Assembly (NCBI GenBank): GCA_046092445.1
Contig: JBJTDR010000053.1
Coordinates: forward strand, 1 to 64,000
DNA from: CAIUPE01 sp046092445
GTDB lineage: Bacteria; Pseudomonadota; Alphaproteobacteria; Rhizobiales; Beijerinckiaceae
DNA length: 64,000 nt
Reading direction: 5' to 3'
The translations under genes and the position numbers were made by a program. Position 1 is the first letter of the stretch; each line of letters opens with the position of its first letter. Shown here in pieces: positions 18,447 through 27,681 of this stretch. The notes beneath the pieces were generated by a model, which was given only the letters and a program-made list of their open reading frames with translations, made no database searches and was not told the origin of the DNA.

Positions 18447-20534
18447 ATGACACTCGAATGGGCACCGCTGATCCCGTTACCCCTGCTGGCGATCCTCGCG
18501 CTCGCTCTCGTCGCAACCAGCCTCGCAACACTGCTCGGCCGCAAGGGAAGCGTCCTGCTCCGCCTTCTCGCGGGCACACTCTTGATCGTCGCCCTCGCCA
18601 ACCCGTCCATCGTGCGCGAGGAGCGCGAAAAGCTCAAAGACGTCGCCGTTCTCCTCATCGACAGAAGCGGCTCGCAATCTCTCTCGGTGCGCGAGACCCA
18701 GACAAATCTCGCTCTGGCCGAAGTCAAAAAAAATCTTGCTACCCTGCCAAATCTCGACGTCCGTGTTGTCGAGACAACCCCTGCGGGCGAGAACGGAACC
18801 CGCCTGTTCGCAGCGCTCGAAAGCGCCCTGTCCGATGTCCCGCCCGAGCGGATTGCCGGCGCGATCCTCGTTACCGACGGAATCATCCACGATATCCCCA
18901 ACACCTTGAATGCGCTCGGCTTCCGCGTCCCGCTCCATACCTTGATCACGGGCCTTCCCGCCGAGCGCGACCGGCGCATCGAACTCCTCGATGCCCCCCG
19001 CTTCGGCATTGTCGGGAAGCAACAAACCGTTCGCCTGCGCGTCACCGACAACACCGGCAACGAACCTGTTTTGGTGAAATTGCGGCGCGATGGCAAACCC
19101 GCGGGTGAAGGCCGCGTTCAACCCGGCCAGACGCTCTCGCTCCCGGTCCAGATCACCCATAGCGGCGCCAATGTCATCGAACTCGAAGCGGAAGAAGCCA
19201 CTGGCGAGCTGACCGGCATCAACAACAAGGCAACCATCATCATTGACGGCGTTCGTGACAAGATGCGCGTCCTCCTCGTCTCCGGCGAACCCAATCCGGG
19301 CGAACGGACATGGCGCAACACGCTGAAATCGGATGCCAGTGTCGAACTAATCCACTTCACCATTCTACGCCCGCCCGAGAAACAGGATGGCACGCCCGTC
19401 AGCGAACTCTCGCTGATTGCCTTCCCGACCCGTGAACTCTTCGAAACCAAGATCGACGACTTCGACCTGATCATTTTTGACCGCTATACACAGCAATCCA
19501 TCTTGCCCTCGGCCTATCTGCAAAACATTGTCCGTTACGTTCGAAACGGCGGTGCCCTCTTCGTCTCCGCCGGCCCTGAATTCGCCGGCCCCGACGGTCT
19601 GGCAGGCACTCCGCTGCAGGCAATCCTTCCCGCAACACCCGATGGGCAAATGGCGGAAAAGCCGTTCCGCCCTCAAATCACCGAAATTGGTGCCAAACAC
19701 CCTGTCACCCGAACGCTGCCCGGATCCGGCTCCCCGCCGGAATGGGGTGAATGGACCCGCCAGATTCTGGCACAGTCAACGCAGGGTTCCGTGGTCATGT
19801 CCGGCGACAACGCCCAACCGCTTCTCGTCCTTAATCGCGAGGGCAAAGGCCGCGTCGCCCTGCTCTTGTCCGATCACGCATGGCTATGGGCGCGCAACTT
19901 CCGCGGCGGCGGCCCCTATCTCGATCTCCTGCGGAATACCGTTCACTGGCTCATGAAAGAGCCGCAACTCGAAGAAGAGGCCCTGCGCGCCAGCGCCAAA
20001 CCCGGCACCCTCGTCATTGAGCGTCGCACGATGGCCGACAATGTCGGCGCATTGTCCCTCACTTCCCCCTCGGGCGCGAAACAATCCGTCACGCTGGAAC
20101 AGGTCGGCCCCGGACTCTGGCGTCGTGAAATCCCGATCAGCGAACTCGGTCTCTACCGCGTCGATGATGGAGCCCTCGCCGGCTTTGCAAGCGTCGGCCC
20201 CGCCAACCCGCTCGAGTTTCAGGACGTCCTGTCCTCAACCAATCCGATGTCAACCCTGTCGGCGGCTAGCGGCGGCTCCATCCGCCGGATTGCCCCCGCC
20301 ACGTTATCGGGCTCGGCCGTCACCGTCATTCTTCCGTCCATCATCCGCACAACGGGCACAGGCCCCTTGAGCGGGAGCGATTTCATCGCCCTGCGCGACA
20401 CCCGATCGTCCGTCGTTCGAGGCACCGCGCTCTGGCCCCTCTTGCTCGGACTGGCAGGACTGACCCTGCTGCTTGCAGGTCTTCTCGGCCCCTGGCTTGT
20501 TGAGAGTCGGCTCGGTCGCGGACGACGCCTCTAG
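18447..20534 (+). CDS. Large membrane protein of the MoxR cluster, VWA/GATase-like
   Basis: A 695-residue protein with two N-terminal membrane helices (about 8-28 and 36-50), a VWA-like region that has lost a clear metal site (VAVLLIDRSGSQSL), an extended beta-rich region, a glutamine-amidotransferase-like segment (LIIFDRYTQQSILPSAYLQN; GGALFVSAGPEFAG) and a C-terminal membrane helix (about 660-680). It begins 3 bases after the DUF4159 gene, so the four genes form one operon. Its stop shares the palindrome CTAG with the stop of the convergent acetyltransferase gene. Function is inferred only from the cluster: envelope-related, MoxR-assisted assembly. Confidence 0.82.
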   Translation: MTLEWAPLIPLPLLAILALALVATSLATLLGRKGSVLLRLLAGTLLIVALANPSIVREEREKLKDVAVLLIDRSGSQSLSVRETQTNLALAEVKKNLATLPNLDVRVVETTPAGENGTRLFAALESALSDVPPERIAGAILVTDGIIHDIPNTLNALGFRVPLHTLITGLPAERDRRIELLDAPRFGIVGKQQTVRLRVTDNTGNEPVLVKLRRDGKPAGEGRVQPGQTLSLPVQITHSGANVIELEAEEATGELTGINNKATIIIDGVRDKMRVLLVSGEPNPGERTWRNTLKSDASVELIHFTILRPPEKQDGTPVSELSLIAFPTRELFETKIDDFDLIIFDRYTQQSILPSAYLQNIVRYVRNGGALFVSAGPEFAGPDGLAGTPLQAILPATPDGQMAEKPFRPQITEIGAKHPVTRTLPGSGSPPEWGEWTRQILAQSTQGSVVMSGDNAQPLLVLNREGKGRVALLLSDHAWLWARNFRGGGPYLDLLRNTVHWLMKEPQLEEEALRASAKPGTLVIERRTMADNVGALSLTSPSGAKQSVTLEQVGPGLWRREIPISELGLYRVDDGALAGFASVGPANPLEFQDVLSSTNPMSTLSAASGGSIRRIAPATLSGSAVTVILPSIIRTTGTGPLSGSDFIALRDTRSSVVRGTALWPLLLGLAGLTLLLAGLLGPWLVESRLGRGRRL

Positions 20535-21046
20535 GCCGTCTCAACGTCCTTCGTGCCAAGCACCATTCCGGTTACGCCGTCAAACGCCCCGTCGACCAGT
20601 TCGAGCACGAGCAAACGGTCCGGATCAACCGGACCCGGCAACTCGATCCGGCCCCGCGGCACCTTCTTGAACCCGGCCCGCCCGTAATAGGGCTCGTCTC
20701 CGACCAGAATGATCAGGCGGTGTCCCAGCTCGCACGCCGCATCCGCCGCCTTCTGGATCAAACGCATCCCGATCCCGATACTGGAGAACGCCGGCTCGAC
20801 CGTGAGCGGCCCGAGCAACAGGGCGGGCGTCGCTCCGATCCGGATCGGCGTCAACCGGATGGAGCCGACGATCAACGTGCCGACCAAAGCGGTAAAGGAC
20901 AGCGCGGCGATGGGGTCGATCCCCTCGCGCAAGCGATAGGCCGTCTTGGCAAACCGCCCGGGCCCGAACGCCCGTTCATGCAGTCGGTCAATCGTGTCGG
21001 CATCGGCAGCAGTTTCGTGGCGGATCACGAGGGGGATATCGGTCAT
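20531..21046 (-). CDS. GNAT N-acetyltransferase, YhbS-like
   Basis: A 171-residue GNAT protein. The acetyl-CoA site region reads LLLGPLTVEPAFSSIGIGMRLI (Q/R-x-x-G-x-G/A replaced by SSIGIG), and the C-terminal YYGRAGFKKVP is typical of the YhbS subgroup. YhbS-like enzymes have no firmly known substrate in this context. Convergent with the MoxR cluster: the two stop codons overlap in a single CTAG at 20531-20534. Confidence 0.88.
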   Translation of the reverse strand: MTDIPLVIRHETAADADTIDRLHERAFGPGRFAKTAYRLREGIDPIAALSFTALVGTLIVGSIRLTPIRIGATPALLLGPLTVEPAFSSIGIGMRLIQKAADAACELGHRLIILVGDEPYYGRAGFKKVPRGRIELPGPVDPDRLLVLELVDGAFDGVTGMVLGTKDVETA

Positions 21047-21449
21047 TGGAGGGCTCTCTGTCGCGTCACCTTGGTGACGGGGGATGACATGATCATGAAC
21101 ATCGGCAGCACGCCGACAGCGATCGGGCGTACAGCACCCGAAATAGTCCGATCATCGTCGCAGAAGAACCATCATCCGTCGCACCTCATTCAAACCGTCT
21201 TGATTCAAACCGTCTTGCCGGTGCGAGTGAGTACCAAAAAAATTGGCGCTCGTCCATGCCCCAAACCGTTGGAAACATCGTGTCCAGTTCAACCCTGCGG
21301 TAATACCATGGAAATTGAACCGGCTCTTCCGCTCGTTGATCCGAAATTGACTGGGACAACGCCCTCCAACACGGACATGCATTGGACATCCGGCTCCCGG
21401 CAATCTATGTCCCCTGTCGGACCATGTTCAAAGTCGCCCGGAGCTCGCA
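21047..21449. other. Intergenic region upstream of the enolase-superfamily gene
   Basis: About 400 bases without a convincing gene. Short open frames on both strands lack codon character. The one clear structure is a perfect tandem repeat of 15 bases at 21188-21217. The region must carry the promoter of the gene at 21450 and of the divergent acetyltransferase. Confidence 0.6.
21188..21217. repeat. Perfect tandem 15-bp repeat (ATTCAAACCGTCTTG x2)
   Basis: Two identical adjacent copies, 21188-21202 and 21203-21217, in a non-coding region 230 bases before the enolase-superfamily gene. It may be a pair of regulator half-sites or a simple local duplication. Confidence 0.8.
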
Positions 21450-22565
21450 ATGCCAATCAAAATAACGTCAATCGAGATCACCCAGCACAGGCTCAAACTC
21501 GACCCGCCCTTCCACGCAAGTTGGGATACCCAGCCCCGCCGCCACTTCGACGCCTGCATCGTCCGCGTCCACACCGACGCCGGACTGACCGGAGTCGCAT
21601 CAGGCGATTTTATGGTTGGATTTCAAGGACATGAGCATCTTTTTATCGGGCAGGATCCGCTCGCAATCGAACGCCATTGGCGCGTTCTGAACAACATCCA
21701 GTTCCATTACGGCCGCTGCTGGCCGCTTGATCTGGCGCTCTGGGATCTCGCCGGCAAGATCACCGGACAGCCCGCCTGGAAGCTTCTGGGCGGCCTCTCG
21801 AACAAGGTCCGCGCCTATGCCTCCTCCGGCACATTGCGCGCCCCCGCAGAGCTCGCCAACGCCGCCGAGCGCTATCTTGCCGAGGGCTTCCAAGCCCTCA
21901 AGATCCGCTTCCACCGCGGCGATTATCGCACTGATATCAAAGCCTTGGAAGCAGTCCGCGCCCGCGTCGGAGATCGTCTCGATCTCATGGTCGACTGCAA
22001 TCAGGGCTGGCGAATGTCCTGGGACACCTACGCCCCCTGGTCGCTCAAGGATGCCATTCCGGTCGCCCGCGAACTCGAACGCCTCGGCGTCTATTGGATG
22101 GAGGAACCGCTCCACCGCTCCGACCGCGAAGGCATGCGCCGCCTGCGCGAAATGGTCGATATCCGCATCGCCGGCGGCGAAATGACCCGGGAAATGTACG
22201 AATTCCGCGATTTAATCCGCGATGGCTGCCTCGATGTCGTCCAGCCCGACGCCGCCCTTGTCGGCGGGATCACTGGCCTCCGCCGGATCGCCGCAATGGC
22301 TCAGGAGAACAATGTCGCCTTCACGCCCCACACCTGGACCAACGGCATGGGCGTGGTCGCAAATGTCCATCTGACAGCGGGCGTTGCGGACGCTCCCTTC
22401 ATTGAAATTCCTTATGATCCACCAGAATGGAGCCGCGAGCGCCGCGACTACATGATGGCCAACCCACTCACCGTCGACAAAGACGGCTGGGTAGTCCTCG
22501 GCGATGAACCCGGCCTCGGCTACGAACTCGATGAAGAGCGCCTTGAAGCCACCCGAACTTCCTGA
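21450..22565 (+). CDS. Enolase-superfamily enzyme (mandelate racemase-like)
   Basis: A 371-residue mandelate racemase/muconate lactonizing enzyme family member. The N-terminal capping domain spans about 1-125 and the barrel carries the catalytic elements: K-x-R at the end of strand 2 (ALKIRFHRG), Asp/Asn ligand (MVDCNQGW), Glu ligands (WMEEPLH and AGGEMT) and the general-base histidine of the mandelate racemase subgroup (FTPHTWTNG). So an acid-sugar dehydratase or a racemase is likely; the members that use two lysines (for example muconate cycloisomerases and proline-betaine epimerase) are less likely. It is followed, convergently, by an MttB-family gene, so a link to methylated-amine metabolism is possible but unproven. 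Confidence 0.85.
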   Translation: MPIKITSIEITQHRLKLDPPFHASWDTQPRRHFDACIVRVHTDAGLTGVASGDFMVGFQGHEHLFIGQDPLAIERHWRVLNNIQFHYGRCWPLDLALWDLAGKITGQPAWKLLGGLSNKVRAYASSGTLRAPAELANAAERYLAEGFQALKIRFHRGDYRTDIKALEAVRARVGDRLDLMVDCNQGWRMSWDTYAPWSLKDAIPVARELERLGVYWMEEPLHRSDREGMRRLREMVDIRIAGGEMTREMYEFRDLIRDGCLDVVQPDAALVGGITGLRRIAAMAQENNVAFTPHTWTNGMGVVANVHLTAGVADAPFIEIPYDPPEWSRERRDYMMANPLTVDKDGWVVLGDEPGLGYELDEERLEATRTS

Positions 22566-22597
22566 TTCTACTACGAATTTTAAGTCCTAGAAAGAGA

Positions 22598-24139
22598 TCA
22601 GAAATCCGTCGGCGCGCCACCTTCGGCCTTCCGGCGCACCACAAAGGCTTCCATCTCGGCAAGAATGGCAGGGTCCATCGGCGGCTTCTCGTAAGACGCA
22701 AGCTTTTCCTTGAAAAGCCTGTTGGCCTTGTCATAAGCCGTTGGAGAACCTGCTTCTTCCCAAGATTCATAGTTCCGCCAATCCGAAATCATCGGCGAGA
22801 AAAATGCCGTCCGATACCGCGATTGCGTATGCTCGCACCCGAAAAAGTGTCCCCCGGGACCGACTTCACGCATCGCATCAAGCGCAAAATCATCATCGGT
22901 AAACCCGAGTGGCTTCAGAAATTCTGTAACCATTCCAAGGAGATCGGCATCAATCACCATCTTCTCGAACGAGGCATGCAATCCGCCTTCCATCCATCCG
23001 GCAGCATGCATGATCAAATTGGCCCCGCCCATGATCGAACCCCAAAGCGAGAAGACGCTCTCATAAGCCGATTGCGCGTCAATCGTGTTGGCAGCGCAAG
23101 CATTCGACGAGCGATACGGCAATTTATAGCGCCGCGCCATTTGCCCGCCCAACAGCGCCGCCTTCATGTATTCCGGCGTCCCGAACGCAGGAGCCCCCGA
23201 CTTCATATCCACATTCGAGGTAAAACCGCCATAAACGAACGGAGAACCGGGATTAACCGACTGGGCAAACACAAGCCCCGCCAAGGCTTCGGCATTCTGC
23301 TGAGCAACAGCACCCGCAATCGTCACAGGAGCCATAGCTCCTGCCAACGTAAATGGTGTCAAAACAACAGGTTGGTTCCGCCGCGCCATCTGGATAATCC
23401 CTTCCAGCATCGGATTATCCAACCGCAAGGGCGACGATGAGTTGATAATTGTAAAAACCGACGGCTCACGTTCCAACGTCGCATGGTCAATGCCCCGCGC
23501 AATTCGCACCAGCTCAATGGCGTCCAGATTACGCTCGGTCCCCAAACTATACGCATGAATAGCCTTGTCAGAGAGCGTCAACATGTCAAAAAGAGCATCA
23601 AGATGCCGAATTGATGCATGAATATCCGCCGGTTCGACCGGATAACCACCCCAGAGATGAACAGCATCAAGCGACTGGCCCAGTTTCAACAAATTCTGAT
23701 AATCGATCCGGTTACCGGGGCGACGCCCCCCATCCCGATCAGCGGCATTCGGAGCGCTTGCGACCGAGCAGAAAGCAATCGCATTTCCACCAATTTCCAA
23801 GTTATTTTGTGGATTTCTGGCGTGAAGTGTAAAGGTTTCCGGTGCGAGCCCAATCTTCGACTCAACCAATGCCCTCGGAAAACGCACCCGCTCGGAAGTA
23901 GGGTCAACAAGAGCCCCCGCCTCCGCAAGGATCGCGCGGGCACCTGCGTGCAAGAAATCCATTCCAATTTCTTCGAGGATTGTCAGTGACGCTTGATGCA
24001 ACCGCTCAACCTGATCAGCCGTTGCAACTTCCATCGGTTTGAACGTCATCCGCGGCTGTGGCGCGCGCGGCAGCTTCCCCGCACGCTCTGCACGGCTCAT
24101 TCGGCGGCGCTCGCGCCCGTCTCCAACAATGGCATCCAT
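22598..24139 (-). CDS. MttB-family methyltransferase without pyrrolysine
   Basis: A 513-residue protein of the trimethylamine methyltransferase (MttB) family. Landmarks are EEIGMDFLHAGAR, a long TIM-barrel, PFTLAGAMAPVTIAGAVAQQ, FVYGGFTSNVDMKSGAPAFG, and GGANLIMHAAGWMEGGL near the C-terminus. True trimethylamine enzymes have an in-frame amber codon read as pyrrolysine; here the frame is uninterrupted, so it belongs to the non-pyrrolysine branch, which includes glycine-betaine methyltransferase MtgB. It starts with ATG 24139 behind a perfect GAGGTGA ribosome binding site and lies 160 bases downstream of betaine-homocysteine methyltransferase. No corrinoid protein gene is seen nearby. A betaine or dimethylglycine demethylase role is inferred from context. 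Confidence 0.85.
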   Translation of the reverse strand: MDAIVGDGRERRRMSRAERAGKLPRAPQPRMTFKPMEVATADQVERLHQASLTILEEIGMDFLHAGARAILAEAGALVDPTSERVRFPRALVESKIGLAPETFTLHARNPQNNLEIGGNAIAFCSVASAPNAADRDGGRRPGNRIDYQNLLKLGQSLDAVHLWGGYPVEPADIHASIRHLDALFDMLTLSDKAIHAYSLGTERNLDAIELVRIARGIDHATLEREPSVFTIINSSSPLRLDNPMLEGIIQMARRNQPVVLTPFTLAGAMAPVTIAGAVAQQNAEALAGLVFAQSVNPGSPFVYGGFTSNVDMKSGAPAFGTPEYMKAALLGGQMARRYKLPYRSSNACAANTIDAQSAYESVFSLWGSIMGGANLIMHAAGWMEGGLHASFEKMVIDADLLGMVTEFLKPLGFTDDDFALDAMREVGPGGHFFGCEHTQSRYRTAFFSPMISDWRNYESWEEAGSPTAYDKANRLFKEKLASYEKPPMDPAILAEMEAFVVRRKAEGGAPTDF

Positions 24140-24302
24140 TAAATCACCTCGCGAACCGGAAATAGACCATCGGCAACTTTACTAGTCCCACTTCACAAAA
24201 GGTCAAAGTACGATATGTAAACCATCGACCGCGAATTTTCTGGGCTATTGAGGGAGCCGAGCCGACGATCGCTCAACCAAAGCCAACGATTTAGATTCAG
24301 CA

Positions 24303-25301
24303 TCAATGCCGTCGGCGAGCGGCACGCCGGCTAGGGTCATCTCCTTGATTTTTTGGAGGCGGTGCCTGTAAAGGGCCAAGTTCACCAACGACCGCCGCCT
24401 CGTCGGGCAGTACAGAGCGTTTATGTGTGCTGACAGCACGGCGCATGGCCGCTAAATGATCAAATCCGGTTCCACAGCATCCACCAACGATCACGGCCCC
24501 CGAATCGATAGCCACGCGCGCGTAATTTGCCATCAGCTCCGGAGTTCCTGAGTAATGGACATGTTCCCCCACAAAATGAGGAACCCCGGCATTCGCTTTG
24601 GCAATAATTGGAATCCCCGCGGCGGCGGCATTCATCCCCAAGATGCTCATCACGAGATCTGAAGCTCCTACACCACAGTTTGCTCCGATCGCAACAGGAG
24701 GTGGCTGCAACTCGGCGGCGAACTTGACAAGCGCTTCTGGTGTAATTCCCATCATCGTTCGTCCTGCCGTGTCGAAACTTGCGGTAAAAGTATAAGGAAT
24801 ACCCGCCCTTGCTGCCGCTCGAGCCGCTGCTCGGATTTCTTCAATCGAGGACATTGTTTCAATCCATGCAACGTCGGCACCGCCTTCCTTTAGCCCTGCC
24901 ATTTGATCAAAAAATACCTCGACAGCTTCATCTTCGGTCAGTGGACCCAGCGGAGCAAAGAGATCGCCCGTCGGCCCAACGGATCCAGCGACAATAACGT
25001 TACGCCCCGCTTCATCGGCAACTGATCGTGCCAACTGAGCAGCGCATCGATTGACTTCGCGCGCTCTGTCCTGCATGCCATGCAACATCAATCGTCGCGC
25101 ATTACCGCCGAAACTGTTCGTTAGAATGATATCGGCACCGGCTTCGACAAATCCTTGATGCAATGCCTTTACCTTCTCGGGGTGGTCAAAGTTCCACATT
25201 TCCGGTGCATCGCCCGATGTGAGCCCCATCGCAAAGAGATTTGTCCCGGTCGCACCGTCAGCAAGTAGAACCTTTCCCATCGAAAGAAGTGAGGCAAGCA
25301 T
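24303..25301 (-). CDS. bmt: Betaine-homocysteine S-methyltransferase
   Basis: A 332-residue homocysteine methyltransferase-domain protein that closely follows the alphaproteobacterial betaine-homocysteine methyltransferase pattern: LLADGATGTNLFAMGLTSGD at the N-terminus, DIILTNSFGGNARRL, VAGSVGPTGD, SFDTAGRTMMG and a basic tail. The zinc cysteines are in IGANCGVGASD and VGGCCGTG. It transfers a methyl group from glycine betaine to homocysteine, giving methionine and dimethylglycine. ATG 25301 is preferred because AAAGGA lies 8 bases before it; the frame is open 12 codons further. With the MttB-like gene downstream and soxBDAG 2.4 kb upstream, it forms the first step of betaine demethylation. 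Confidence 0.9.
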   Translation of the reverse strand: MLASLLSMGKVLLADGATGTNLFAMGLTSGDAPEMWNFDHPEKVKALHQGFVEAGADIILTNSFGGNARRLMLHGMQDRAREVNRCAAQLARSVADEAGRNVIVAGSVGPTGDLFAPLGPLTEDEAVEVFFDQMAGLKEGGADVAWIETMSSIEEIRAAARAAARAGIPYTFTASFDTAGRTMMGITPEALVKFAAELQPPPVAIGANCGVGASDLVMSILGMNAAAAGIPIIAKANAGVPHFVGEHVHYSGTPELMANYARVAIDSGAVIVGGCCGTGFDHLAAMRRAVSTHKRSVLPDEAAVVGELGPLQAPPPKNQGDDPSRRAARRRH

Positions 25302-25497
25302 TGTCGATTTCCTTTCAGCTAAACTCGATTTCCGCAAAATTTCTTGTTAGAGAGTATCGCTATCGGATAATGAAATCCAATAATATCATCCGCTCGCGGA
25401 TTTTGGTCAAAGTGATGTCCAAGCCATCAAGCACCTGTTGGGATCAAAAATAGTCTCCAAGCCACTAACGCCGATCCACACTGTCGAAGCATCTGCC

Positions 25498-25526
25498 TTG
25501 TCGTCATTCTTTGGGTGCTTTATAAA
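25498..25526 (+). promoter_or_regulatory. Candidate sigma-70 type promoter
   Basis: TTGTCG (25498-25503), 17 bases, TATAAA (25521-25526). Transcription would begin near 25533. This excludes the earlier ATG at 25529 and supports ATG 25547 for the next gene, which also has GGAAAAGG in front of it. Confidence 0.55.
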
Positions 25527-25546
25527 GTATGAGGAAAAGGCGCGTC

Positions 25547-26203
25547 ATGAACGAAAAAAATACTGTAATCTCCGCTGAGATCGCATCTGTGCCCAATGTA
25601 TTGGACCTCAAAGCGTCCATTCAGAGGGCCCGAATCGAAGATGCCGAAAGATCAAATATTGCCGCCGACCTCAGATCGGCAGAGTTTTCACGCCTCGAAA
25701 TACTCCATAAACTTCTTGTGCCGGTTTTTTTACAACTCCCAAAAGAAATCGATATGTTCAATCATGGACTCGTGCCAGGAGAAAGACCCAGAATCTACAT
25801 AGACATGGTCGCATTCGTCGAAATGAGCCGCGACCGGAGAACTTATCGACTGCTTCTGGATACGGCATCAGGCCGCCAGCTACTCGGCGAAAACGACGAT
25901 GCAGTTGTGATGGCTGAGGCAATAACAAATTACCTTGGACGCCGTATTGTCGAGCGGGATAAGGCTCTCGCCAGCGATCTGAAATTTGAAACAATTGGAC
26001 ACATAAAATCAATTGAGCATTCCGGTTCTCTGACCGAACAACAAGCACCGCCGAACGCACGACAAAGGACACGAACGGGTAGTAATCGGGCAGTTACGTT
26101 TATACTTGGAATTCTAATCGGCGCTGCGGCGGTGCTGCTCTATACGATGTTTCAAGCTGATGGGAACTTAACATGGCCATCCCTGCCTAACCCAAAGGAA
26201 TAA
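25547..26203 (+). CDS. Conserved-type hypothetical protein with C-terminal membrane anchor
   Basis: A 218-residue protein I do not recognise. Residues 1-165 are hydrophilic and mixed alpha/beta, with a central segment PRIYIDMVAFVEMSRDRRTYRLLL resembling a small beta-sheet domain; a low-complexity linker (SLTEQQAPPNARQRTR) is followed by one membrane helix (VTFILGILIGAAAVLLYTMF) near the C-terminus. This is the layout of a tail-anchored inner-membrane protein with its domain in the cytoplasm. The start is ATG 25547 with ribosome binding site GGAAAAGG and a promoter just upstream. It diverges from bmt and converges on the metallophosphoesterase gene. Confidence 0.8.
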   Translation: MNEKNTVISAEIASVPNVLDLKASIQRARIEDAERSNIAADLRSAEFSRLEILHKLLVPVFLQLPKEIDMFNHGLVPGERPRIYIDMVAFVEMSRDRRTYRLLLDTASGRQLLGENDDAVVMAEAITNYLGRRIVERDKALASDLKFETIGHIKSIEHSGSLTEQQAPPNARQRTRTGSNRAVTFILGILIGAAAVLLYTMFQADGNLTWPSLPNPKE

Positions 26204-26212
26204 TATTGGATA

Positions 26213-27097
26213 TCAGAGAGGTATTGGGCCGAGGAAGCCAATCTCGTTGTTCTCGATAAGTCCGCGCGCATGAGCGGAGAGAGAAATACCCGCGTCTGTC
26301 ATGCTGAAATCGAAAACATTATACCCGGCACGATGCGTCTTACTGCCACGAATTGCCGAGATCGACGGCGCTCCGACAACCGGTACCCGTGCTCCGGAAG
26401 GCCCGTCAATACGAGTCATTGATTGCGAGTGATTGTGACCATGGAGCACTAACTCCGCCCCGCAGTGCGCAATGATATCTTCAAAAGCTGCAGCGTCCGT
26501 CAGGTGACGACCGAATGTTGCACCGCCACGGTAAGGTGGGTGATGGATCATGATAACCCGAGCGAGTTTTTGCTCGCCGAGAAAGACGAGTACCTCAGAG
26601 AGCCGTTGCCTTTGTGTTGCTCCCAGCGTTCCGGTTGCAAGCAAAGCCGAGGTTGGTATCGCCGAGGAAAGACCAATCAACGCAACCGGGCCTTTGAGCC
26701 GGACGAAAGGAAATCCCTCATATTTTCCTGACTCGGACTGCATCCATGGTCCGAGATGCCGATCCATCGCCACTTGAGACGAGCGCACGTAGGCATCATG
26801 GTTCCCCGGTACCAAACTGACGATTTCGGGCGACCCGACCCCAGCCAGAAATCGCGCGGCTGGCTCGAACTCGGAACTGAGACCAATATTCACGAGGTCA
26901 CCAGTACAGGCAATGTGACTGGGATTCTGAGCGTGCATATCGGCTACCATGCGCCGGAGAAGCCGCATATCATGCGACAACATCCTGCTACGTCGCCAGT
27001 TGAGGTACCCAACCATCCTCTTGCTTGCCAGATCGCGGAAGCGCACGGTAGGTAGAGGACCAATATGGGGATCAGAGAAATGCAGAAGACGGAACAT
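26213..27097 (-). CDS. Calcineurin-like metallophosphoesterase
   Basis: A 294-residue protein with all five metal-binding blocks of the calcineurin-like family: D-x-H (FSDPHIG), GD (ACTGDLVN), GNHD (VPGNHDAYV), the histidine block (IMIHHPPY) and HxH (LHGHNHS). It is similar to the cyclic-nucleotide phosphodiesterase and 3',5'-phosphodiesterase group, but the substrate is unknown. The start at 27097 (MFRLLHFSDPH) is preferred over the open frame beginning at 27133, because the family starts close to the first motif. It is convergent with the preceding gene (10 bases apart) and divergent from the sox operon. Confidence 0.9.
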   Translation of the reverse strand: MFRLLHFSDPHIGPLPTVRFRDLASKRMVGYLNWRRSRMLSHDMRLLRRMVADMHAQNPSHIACTGDLVNIGLSSEFEPAARFLAGVGSPEIVSLVPGNHDAYVRSSQVAMDRHLGPWMQSESGKYEGFPFVRLKGPVALIGLSSAIPTSALLATGTLGATQRQRLSEVLVFLGEQKLARVIMIHHPPYRGGATFGRHLTDAAAFEDIIAHCGAELVLHGHNHSQSMTRIDGPSGARVPVVGAPSISAIRGSKTHRAGYNVFDFSMTDAGISLSAHARGLIENNEIGFLGPIPL

Positions 27098-27681
27098 TAC
27101 ACTCTCATTGCCGCTACGTAATGCCGCGGTCAAGCATTACAAATAGAAATACCATGCGTGAAGGCGAACAAGAATGCCTAGCTAATTCACAATCTTTTAC
27201 GAGAATGACTATATCCATCTATTTCGCTTTATTCCGTTAGATGGCGTCACGTCGGAGACAGACGATTACCAATGCGGCGCCACCGAAAACCAATACGAAT
27301 TCGTCACCTTCTCGCCACCGTTTGGCAATCACGTCAATTGTTTTTACTCCTTAGCATTTGCGAAAGCACAGGCGAGTTGAAGAATCGTAGCGCAAGCAAT
27401 GGTTATTGTCGTCCATTGTCCGTAAAGGTTCATGAAAACATGTTCGGGAATCGCCAAAAACTTGTTCAAACTGTCTACACTCGGGTCGGATTGGTAAGAT
27501 CGCCTCAGAAAAATATTCAAACTGGTGTTTTGTCGTTCTACCATCGATTGAAAAACACTATTTTTGCTCGCTTTTTGCCGCCGCAAATAGACTGTTTTAG
27601 CACTCATACCTTGCGGTCTTGAAACATCTAGGTCAATCATTGCGCAGACGCTGAATTAATGTTTTTTATCTAAGGCTCTCA
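27098..27681. other. Long intergenic region upstream of soxBDAG
   Basis: About 580 bases without a gene that I can support. It is less GC-rich than the housekeeping part of the window. Open frames of about 100 codons exist on both strands, but their products are rich in rare residues, have no recognisable motif and lack ribosome binding sites. It must contain the sox promoter and the promoter of the metallophosphoesterase gene. Confidence 0.6.

Noticed and set aside
22598..24139. Pyrrolysine-containing trimethylamine methyltransferase
   Set aside because: There is no in-frame amber codon in the middle of the gene, and no pyl genes are nearby; it belongs to the non-pyrrolysine branch.
27272..27640. 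Two overlapping open frames of about 100 codons on opposite strands upstream of soxB
   Set aside because: No ribosome binding site, no recognisable motif and unlikely residue composition; treated as non-coding.
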